Positions 1 through 4,491 of a DNA stretch of 5,407 bases are shown piece after piece. The translations under genes were made by a program, and so were the position numbers. Under the pieces are notes generated by a model. It saw nothing but the letters and a program-made list of their open reading frames with translations, had not been told where the DNA came from and made no database searches. The DNA is from Intestinibacter sp. Lineage in GTDB: Bacteria; Bacillota; Clostridia; Peptostreptococcales; Peptostreptococcaceae. Position 1 is the stretch's first letter. Every line of letters begins with the position of its first letter. Location of the stretch: positions 1 to 5,407 of the forward strand of contig NZ_JALEXO010000097.1 of the NCBI RefSeq assembly GCF_022780145.1. The letters run 5' to 3'.

Positions 1-1032
1 TGTATAGAAAGAGCTAAAGCAGCTTTCGGTTGCGAATATGTAAACGTACAAGCTTATTCAGGTGCAACTGCAAACTATACAGCATTTAATGCAGTATTAG
101 ACCCAGGGGATAAAATATTAGCGATGAGACTTGTCCACGGCGGACATTTAAGTCATGGTTCAGAAGCAAACTTTATGAGTAAAATATTTAACTATAAACA
201 CTATGGTGTAAATGATGACGGTGTAATCGACTACGACCAAGTTGAACAAATGGCAAAAGAATTTAAACCTAAAATGATAATAGCAGGAGCTAGTGCTTAT
301 CCAAGACTAATAGATTATAAGAGATTTAGAGAAATAGCTGATGAAGTAGGAGCTTATTTATTAGTAGATATGGCTCATATTTCAGGACTTATAGGAGCTG
401 GTGTAATCCCTTCACCAATCCCATACGCAGACTTCGCTACATCTTCTTGCTCTAAAACAATATGCGGTCCTAGAGGTGGATTCGTAATGTGTAAAGAAAA
501 ATATGCTAAACAATTAAATAGAGCTACATTCCCAGGAACATTAGGCTCTATCCAAATAAATGGTATAGCTGCAAAAGCAAACATGTTCAAGAGAGTTAGA
601 GAACCAGAATTTATAGCTACAATGCAAAGAGTTCTAGACAATGCAAAAACTTTAGCAAAAGAACTAGAAAAGAGAGGCTTCAGAATAGTAAGTGGTGGAA
701 CTGACAACCATATAGTATTAGTTGACTTAAGACCAAAAGGAATCACTGGTAAACAATTTGACCAAACTCTAGAAAAAATAGGTATAACAGTTAACAAAAA
801 CACTATACCAAACGATCCAGAAAAACCATCTGTAACAAGTGGTGTTCGTATAGGTCTTACTGCAACATCTGAAAGAGGATTCGGCGCAGCTGAAATGGCA
901 GAAATAGCAGATATCATGAATACTGTAGCTGAAAACATAGACAATCAAGAAGTTCTAGACGAATGTAAAGCTAAAGCTAGAGCATTAGCTGCTAGATTCC
1001 CATTATATCCAGAAGGATATTTTGAAGACTAA
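1..1032 (+). CDS. glyA: Serine hydroxymethyltransferase family protein, 5'-truncated by the window edge
   Basis: PLP enzyme of the SHMT family, which interconverts serine plus tetrahydrofolate with glycine plus methylene-tetrahydrofolate in the cytosol. The frame is open from base 1 and yields 343 residues; the ATG at 124 is internal, because the 41 residues before it continue family homology (SGATANYTAF). By alignment to E. coli GlyA from memory, about 75 N-terminal residues are missing. Visible landmarks, in fragment numbering: HGGHLSHG near 46-53, DMAH near 123-126, the Schiff-base lysine K152 in SKTICGPRGG (29 residues after the Asp, as in E. coli), GGTDNH, NKN and SGVRIG with the substrate-carboxylate Arg. 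Oddities: the usual TTTTHK is TSSCSK, so the His before Lys is Ser. FPGGQGGPLMH is replaced by FPGTLGSIQIN, and TPAxTTRG by LTATSERG. It could therefore be a divergent SHMT or a related paralogue with altered substrate. Its promoter lies outside the window and a terminator follows 50 bp downstream. Confidence 0.9.
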   Translation, partial: CIERAKAAFGCEYVNVQAYSGATANYTAFNAVLDPGDKILAMRLVHGGHLSHGSEANFMSKIFNYKHYGVNDDGVIDYDQVEQMAKEFKPKMIIAGASAYPRLIDYKRFREIADEVGAYLLVDMAHISGLIGAGVIPSPIPYADFATSSCSKTICGPRGGFVMCKEKYAKQLNRATFPGTLGSIQINGIAAKANMFKRVREPEFIATMQRVLDNAKTLAKELEKRGFRIVSGGTDNHIVLVDLRPKGITGKQFDQTLEKIGITVNKNTIPNDPEKPSVTSGVRIGLTATSERGFGAAEMAEIADIMNTVAENIDNQEVLDECKAKARALAARFPLYPEGYFED

Positions 1033-1082
1033 TTTGTGATAATAGTTAAATACGATAATTAAATAAAAATTATTATATACAT

Positions 1083-1117
1083 GGCGGACTTGTTAAAAAG
1101 TCCGTCTATTTTGTTTT
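1083..1117 (+). terminator. Rho-independent terminator of glyA
   Basis: A 9-bp stem (GGCGGACTT, 1083-1091, with AAGTCCGTC, 1098-1106, one G-T wobble) closes a 6-nt loop. It is followed by a T-rich tail (1107-1117, interrupted by A and G). It lies 50 bp after the glyA stop and separates glyA from the RNA/rsr locus. Confidence 0.85.
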
Positions 1118-1180
1118 GAAAAAATGACATAAAGCTAGAATAATAAATTTTGAAATTTGTTTAAAATGGAAAAATTTTTC

Positions 1181-1208
1181 TTGCTAAAATAAAAATCTAT
1201 GATATAAT
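1181..1208 (+). promoter_or_regulatory. Sigma-A-type promoter for the tandem RNA locus
   Basis: The -35 element is TTGCTA (1181-1186, 4 of 6 matches to consensus). A 16-bp spacer follows, then a perfect -10 TATAAT (1203-1208) preceded by an extended -10 TG (1200-1201). The start would fall near 1215, about 19 nt before the first base pair of unit A, in an A/T-only leader. It lies between the glyA terminator and the RNAs, with no ORF nearby, so it most likely drives unit A and probably unit B as well. I see no separate promoter in the 19 nt between the two units. Confidence 0.7.
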
Positions 1209-1233
1209 TCATAATATAAAAATTTAAAAATAA

Positions 1234-1324
1234 AGGTCTATAGTGGAATCTATGAGTTCATCGATAAACCTTCTAAGTTTATTTAATTTGATACTATTTT
1301 CTCATAGATAGTATTCGTAGACCT
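1234..1324 (+). ncRNA. Candidate Y RNA, unit A (compact, about 91 nt)
   Basis: Structured RNA upstream of the Ro60 gene. Ends pair in P1: 1234-1240 (AGGTCTA) with 1318-1324 (TAGACCT), plus a T-G wobble at 1241/1317. Inside P1 a short helix GAAT (1246-1249)/ATTC (1313-1316) is followed by a 3' bulge of 4-5 nt. P2 is 1250-1256 (CTATGAG) with 1301-1307 (CTCATAG). The inner domain holds a 7-bp hairpin, 1263-1269 with 1277-1283, with a 7-nt loop CTTCTAA. The 5' block (1238-1264) is identical to unit B at 23 of 27 positions, and the 3' block (1302-1320) shares TCATAG-N4-TATTCGTAG. An end-to-end stem interrupted by a bulge and capped by a variable domain is the general Y RNA architecture, and bacterial Y RNAs are typically encoded next to rsr. 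No family consensus was recognised by sequence. The alternative is a tandem cis-regulatory RNA (riboswitch) controlling rsr. An alternative hairpin ATACTAT (1291-1297)/ATAGTAT (1308-1314) would break P2. Confidence 0.68.
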
Positions 1325-1343
1325 ATCTTAATCAAATAAATAT

Positions 1344-1547
1344 ATACCTATAGCGGGAACTATGATTTCATCGAATACAGGGAATAAGAGTACATATTCA
1401 AAGAATATTTATAAACGCTAATGTGTTATATAGATATGAACTACTATATGCGTTAAGTAGAGATGAGCATGTCTATATAAATTAAATTTAATTAATTAAA
1501 ATTAAATAAAATTTTTAAAACAAGTCATAGTCAATATTCGTAGGTAT
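1344..1547 (+). ncRNA. Candidate Y RNA, unit B (long, about 204 nt)
   Basis: Second copy of the same RNA architecture, starting 20 nt after unit A. P1 pairs 1344-1350 (ATACCTA) with 1541-1547 (TAGGTAT). Three base pairs differ from unit A and all stay complementary. A GAA (1357-1359)/TTC (1537-1539) helix is followed by a 3' bulge of about 6 nt, then P2, 1360-1365 (CTATGA) with 1525-1530 (TCATAG), extended by a T-G wobble where unit A has G-C. The conserved TTCATCGA follows P2 on the 5' side (1367-1374). The inner domain is about 155 nt, against about 44 in unit A. It contains ATATTC-AAA-GAATAT (1394-1408) and an 11-bp helix 1428-1438/1468-1478 with one G-T wobble. That helix carries an internal loop and a 5-bp tip, 1441-1445/1456-1460. 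Competing pairs exist (1414-1418/1450-1454 with 1428-1433/1444-1449). The last 45 nt before P2 are nearly pure A/T. No good terminator follows, so the 3' end may be made by processing. Function is inferred from the Ro60 neighbour. Confidence 0.65.
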
Positions 1548-1652
1548 TTACAAATACTCATAAAGATATGGAGGGTCTTTTCTAAAGTACATACCGTAGT
1601 AATTCATTTAAAAAGAAAATTTAATAATTTTTGGAGAGATATTAGTTGGTTT

Positions 1653-1711
1653 TATTTTTGTGCAAATAAACAGAGATTTTGCATAGTATAGATGTGTATT
1701 TTTGTGCAAAT
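1653..1711 (+). promoter_or_regulatory. Paired 15-bp direct repeats upstream of rsr, possible operator
   Basis: TATTTTTGTGCAAAT occurs exactly twice (1653-1667 and 1697-1711), 44 bp apart start to start. Each contains the pseudo-palindrome TTTG-TG-CAAA. A third half-site, TTTGCA (1678-1683), is inverted relative to the first TGCAAA (1661-1666). TAGTATAG follows each repeat (1684-1691 and 1719-1726). The second could supply a -10 (TATAGT, 1722-1727) for rsr, but no good -35 lies 16-18 bp upstream of it, so an activator-dependent promoter is possible. No regulator was recognised from the motif. The rest of 1548-1652 holds only A/T-rich sequence and a weak hairpin. Confidence 0.45.
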
Positions 1712-1750
1712 TTACAACTAGTATAGTTTTTATTCAAGGAGGCCAGGAAT

Positions 1751-3427
1751 ATGAGTAAAATGAGCAAAGAAGTAAAAAAAATAACAAAAGAAAATTCTAA
1801 TAAGGAAAAAGGTAGAGTAGAAAACTTTATGGGTGGATATTCTTATGAAATAAATCCTTTAGATACTATGAAGATGGTGACTGCATCATCTATATTTGGT
1901 GAGCCACAGTATTATATAGATGGGAAATTCTGTGAGTCAGGTTTAAAAAGAGAAATTAGAAATTCGATACACCATTTGTTTGCACCTTATTCAATGTTTG
2001 ATATTTCATTAGTAAGTGATAAAACTACTAAGGAAATAATGGAAGAGGTTATCGATGATGCTTTGGAGTATGATTTTGAAGCGACTTTGAGATGGGCTAA
2101 GACCTTGAGAGAGGATTATTTTATGAGATTAAATCCTCAAGTAATAATGGTAAGAGCAGCTATGTCAAAGTATAGAGCTGAGTTTACTGAAAAACATCCA
2201 GGGCTGTTTGATGAGATAAATCAAAGTGTTATGAGAAGATGTGATGATCCGTTAAGTCAGTTGACTTACTACTTATATATAAACAAATCTAAAAATAATT
2301 TACCAGGAATTTTAAAAAAATCAATAAAAAAGAGATTAGAAAAGGCTCGTGCCTATGAATTAAAAAAATATAAAAATAAGGAAATAGGCGTGATAGATGC
2401 AGTTAGAATAACTCATGCAAATAGTAAGATTATAGATGAGCTTATGCAAACTGGCAATATACAGGTCGAACAAAACGATTTGACTTGGGAAAATTTAAGA
2501 GCAGGTGGCAAGTCGTGGATTGAAATTTTAGATACTATAAAAATGAATCATATGGCGCTTCTTAGAAATTTAAGAGGAATTTTTAAGGAGATAGATGATT
2601 TAGAAAAAACTAGAGAAATTATGGAAAACTTGAAAAAGGGCGTTAGAGGAGGCAAACAATTTCCATTTAGATATATGAGTGCTTATAAGGCTGTAGAAAG
2701 AGATCGTGGGATCAATAATAAGGGTGTAATTTTAGATGGATTAAATGAATGTCTGGATATTGCGTGTGATAATTTACCTAAGTTAAAGGGTAAATCAGCG
2801 TTTCTATCAGATAATTCAGGCTCCGCCTGGGGAACTTGCACATCAGAATTTGGGAAAGTTACAGTTGGGGAAATCGACAACCTAAGCTCAATGATAGGAG
2901 CTGTAAACTCTGATGATGGACATGTATTCGCCTTCGGCGACGAATTGATAGAGTATCCAGTTTCAAAAAGAACTGGCATCTTAACTCAATCTAAACATAT
3001 GTCTAAATCAGCACGAAAAGATGTAGGATTTGCTACAGAAAATGGTGTATGGATATTTTTCAGAGATGCGATAAATAAAAAGCAGCATTGGGATAATATC
3101 TTCATATATTCAGATATGCAAGCAGGTCATGGCAGTCTTTATGGTACATCAAAAGGCATTGAAGAATACAAAGATCAAGGATATTGTATAGATAGATATA
3201 TAGGATATGTTGATGTAGCGAAATTAATCGAGGATTATAGAAAATATGTAAATCCTAAAGTAAATGTATTCTCAATCCAAACAGCTGGCTACAAAAATGT
3301 AGTGGTTCCAGAGTATGGATACAGAACTAATATACTTTATGGATGGACTGGAAAAGAGCTAGTATTTGCCGATGCTATGATAAAGCTTTGGGATGAAATC
3401 GATAGTCGTGCAGAAGAAAATAATTAA
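1751..3427 (+). CDS. rsr: Ro60 orthologue (TROVE domain plus vWA domain RNA-binding protein)
   Basis: Ring-shaped RNA-binding protein of the Ro60/Rsr family. Known members bind Y RNA on the outside of a HEAT-repeat ring and the single-stranded ends of misfolded RNAs in its cavity; the Deinococcus orthologue links Y RNA to PNPase for RNA decay. The start ATG follows AAGGAGG (1736-1742) by 8 nt. At 558 residues it is close to family length (about 530-540 in the human and Deinococcus proteins). The first 22 or so residues are a Lys/Glu-rich extension. The TROVE domain runs roughly from 24 to 340 and opens with GGYSYEI, as is typical. A vWA domain follows (about 347-545), with MIDAS residues D354-x-S356-x-S358, a likely T371, and D455 in YSDMQ, so metal binding appears intact. 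It lies about 200 bp downstream of the two candidate Y RNAs, on the same strand. It may be transcribed with them or from its own promoter near the 1697 repeat. A terminator immediately follows. The family call is firm; the cellular role is inferred. Confidence 0.92.
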   Translation: MSKMSKEVKKITKENSNKEKGRVENFMGGYSYEINPLDTMKMVTASSIFGEPQYYIDGKFCESGLKREIRNSIHHLFAPYSMFDISLVSDKTTKEIMEEVIDDALEYDFEATLRWAKTLREDYFMRLNPQVIMVRAAMSKYRAEFTEKHPGLFDEINQSVMRRCDDPLSQLTYYLYINKSKNNLPGILKKSIKKRLEKARAYELKKYKNKEIGVIDAVRITHANSKIIDELMQTGNIQVEQNDLTWENLRAGGKSWIEILDTIKMNHMALLRNLRGIFKEIDDLEKTREIMENLKKGVRGGKQFPFRYMSAYKAVERDRGINNKGVILDGLNECLDIACDNLPKLKGKSAFLSDNSGSAWGTCTSEFGKVTVGEIDNLSSMIGAVNSDDGHVFAFGDELIEYPVSKRTGILTQSKHMSKSARKDVGFATENGVWIFFRDAINKKQHWDNIFIYSDMQAGHGSLYGTSKGIEEYKDQGYCIDRYIGYVDVAKLIEDYRKYVNPKVNVFSIQTAGYKNVVVPEYGYRTNILYGWTGKELVFADAMIKLWDEIDSRAEENN

Positions 3428-3443
3428 TACCTCCAAATAAATG

Positions 3444-3484
3444 AAAGCCCTGTAGAATATCGAGTATATTTTATAGGGCTTTTT
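3444..3484 (+). terminator. Rho-independent terminator after rsr
   Basis: A 17-bp stem (3444-3460 with 3466-3482, two G-T wobbles) closes a 5-nt loop and includes the GCCC/GGGC core. It ends in a run of five T (3480-3484). It begins 16 bp after the rsr stop. The A-rich 5' side could let it work weakly in the other direction, though no converging gene is present. It separates rsr from the ADP-ribosylglycohydrolase gene. Confidence 0.88.
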
Positions 3485-3533
3485 CATTTAAGATAGGAAA
3501 TTTTTGATAAAATATAAAAAAGGATGTGATTAG

Positions 3534-4367
3534 ATGTATAAAATGTATGGAACAATAATTGGGGATATAGCTGGTTCTACATATGAGTTTAATAATATAA
3601 AATACTGCTTAGATAGCAAGAAATTGATAAATAAAAGAAGTGAGTTTACAGACGATACTGTGATGGCTTTAGCTGTTGCAAAGGGAATTTACAATGTGCT
3701 TAAAGATAAAAAATCGCCTGATATAATAGGACACAAGGATATACAAGATGAGTTGTATTTATCTATACAAAAAAATATGCAGGATTTCGGAGGAAGATAC
3801 CCATATGCAGGCTATGGAGGAAACTTTGTAAAGTGGATATGTTCTGAAAATCCTAAGCCATACAACAGCTGGGGAAACGGTTCTGCTATGAGAGTTGCGT
3901 ATTGTGGATGGATTGCAAATTCTCTAGAAGAAGCAGAGCTTTTAGCTGAGATATCTGCAAAAATAACACACGATCATGTTGAAGGTATAAAGGGAGCAAA
4001 ATCGGTAGCTGGATGCATATTTTTACTTAGAAACGGAGCCACTAAGGAGGATATAAGAAACTATGTATCTAAGTATTACAAATTAGATTTTACTTTAGAT
4101 GAAATCAGACCGACCTATAAATTTGATGTAAGCTGTCAAGGCTCTGTTCCGCAAGCAATAACAGCATTTCTAGAAGGAGAGGATTTCTGCAGTGTAATAT
4201 CAAAGGCGATATCAATAGGTGGTGACAGTGATACGATAGCTGCTATAGCAGGCAGTATAGCTGAGGCATTTTATGAAATACCAGATTTTCTATACAATAG
4301 ATCTATAGATAAGCTAGATAATTTTTTATTAGACGTTTTATATGATATCAATCAGCTTTTAGATTAA
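3534..4367 (+). CDS. ADP-ribosylglycohydrolase family protein (DraG/ARH-like)
   Basis: All-alpha dimetal hydrolase of the ADP-ribosylglycohydrolase family, whose members remove ADP-ribose from modified proteins (DraG on nitrogenase reductase, ARH1/ARH3 in animals) or cleave related ADP-ribose compounds. Residues seen: GDIAGSTYEF (9-19), the metal-binding TDDT (39-42), GNGSAMR (114-120), THDHVEGIKGA (145-155) and the C-terminal metal motif GGDSDTIAAIAG (229-240). The catalytic set therefore looks complete. Length 277 is normal for the compact bacterial form. No signal peptide is seen, so it is probably cytosolic. The start at 3534 has an SD-like AGGATGTGAT just upstream (3521-3530, one mismatch to the ideal); the ATG at 3543 is possible but less well spaced. 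No convincing promoter is visible in the 49 bp after the rsr terminator, so it may depend on read-through or a weak promoter. No ADP-ribosyltransferase is in the window, so the substrate is unknown. Confidence 0.9.
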   Translation: MYKMYGTIIGDIAGSTYEFNNIKYCLDSKKLINKRSEFTDDTVMALAVAKGIYNVLKDKKSPDIIGHKDIQDELYLSIQKNMQDFGGRYPYAGYGGNFVKWICSENPKPYNSWGNGSAMRVAYCGWIANSLEEAELLAEISAKITHDHVEGIKGAKSVAGCIFLLRNGATKEDIRNYVSKYYKLDFTLDEIRPTYKFDVSCQGSVPQAITAFLEGEDFCSVISKAISIGGDSDTIAAIAGSIAEAFYEIPDFLYNRSIDKLDNFLLDVLYDINQLLD

Positions 4368-4378
4368 TAAAAATAAAG

Positions 4379-4413
4379 AACTGAGTCCAAATTCAATAGG
4401 ATTCAGTTTTTTT
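4379..4413 (+). terminator. Rho-independent terminator after the ADP-ribosylglycohydrolase gene
   Basis: A 10-bp stem (AACTGAGTCC, 4379-4388, with GGATTCAGTT, 4399-4408, one G-T wobble) closes a 10-nt loop. The right arm runs into seven T (4407-4413). It starts 11 bp after the stop codon. Confidence 0.9.
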
Positions 4414-4427
4414 GTATAAATTTCTTA

Positions 4428-4473
4428 CATTGTAAACTATAATAATATATAAATATAATTGTTATTTACAATG
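4428..4473. repeat. Perfect 9-bp inverted repeat bracketing the glpK promoter
   Basis: CATTGTAAA (4428-4436) and TTTACAATG (4465-4473) are exact reverse complements, 28 bp apart. The left arm overlaps the -35 and the right arm covers the predicted transcription start. Since the left arm lies upstream of the start, an RNA hairpin is unlikely. A two-site operator for a repressor or activator of glycerol use fits better, though no known operator was recognised. Confidence 0.5.
4430..4459 (+). promoter_or_regulatory. Promoter of glpK
   Basis: TTGTAA (4430-4435, 4 of 6 to the -35 consensus) is separated by 18 bp from a perfect TATAAT (4454-4459). The predicted start near 4466 gives a leader of about 26 nt containing the AAGGAG site. 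A second TATAAT at 4439-4444 lacks a -35 at proper spacing. Confidence 0.6.
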
Positions 4474-4491
4474 CATATGAAAGGAGAAGCT

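Noticed and set aside
124..126. ATG at 124 as the start of glyA
   Set aside because: The frame is open to base 1 and the preceding 41 residues match the SHMT family, so this is an internal Met.
375..944. Long open frame on the minus strand (189 codons)
   Set aside because: It lies entirely within glyA, antisense to strongly conserved SHMT coding sequence, and its translation resembles no family I know.
1081..1119. Mini-ORF beginning ATGGCGGAC
   Set aside because: It is only 12 codons long, has no ribosome binding site and coincides with the glyA terminator hairpin.
1290..1315. Hairpin ATACTAT/ATAGTAT as a terminator within unit A
   Set aside because: The stem is almost all A-T, has no T-run after it, and competes with the covarying P2 helix.
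1234..1374. Repeat pair as a CRISPR array or insertion-sequence end
   Set aside because: There are only two diverged copies, with unequal internal spacing and complementary partners downstream. No cas gene, transposase or target-site duplication is visible.
1234..1547. Tandem riboswitch (purine, c-di-GMP, glycine, SAM, T-box) controlling rsr
   Set aside because: I see none of the characteristic core sequences of these classes and no terminator or SD-sequestering expression platform next to the units. This remains the main alternative, to be excluded by a covariance-model search.
1616..1632. AAAATT/AATTTT hairpin followed by T as terminator for the RNA locus
   Set aside because: It consists only of A-T pairs and is too weak to call; AT-rich background explains it.
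2683..2979. Open frame on the minus strand (98 codons)
   Set aside because: It is antisense to the vWA part of rsr, with no ribosome binding site and no recognisable product.
4477..4479. ATG at 4477 as the glpK start
   Set aside because: It is in frame but lies before the AAGGAG site; the ATG at 4492 has correct spacing and gives the typical N-terminus.
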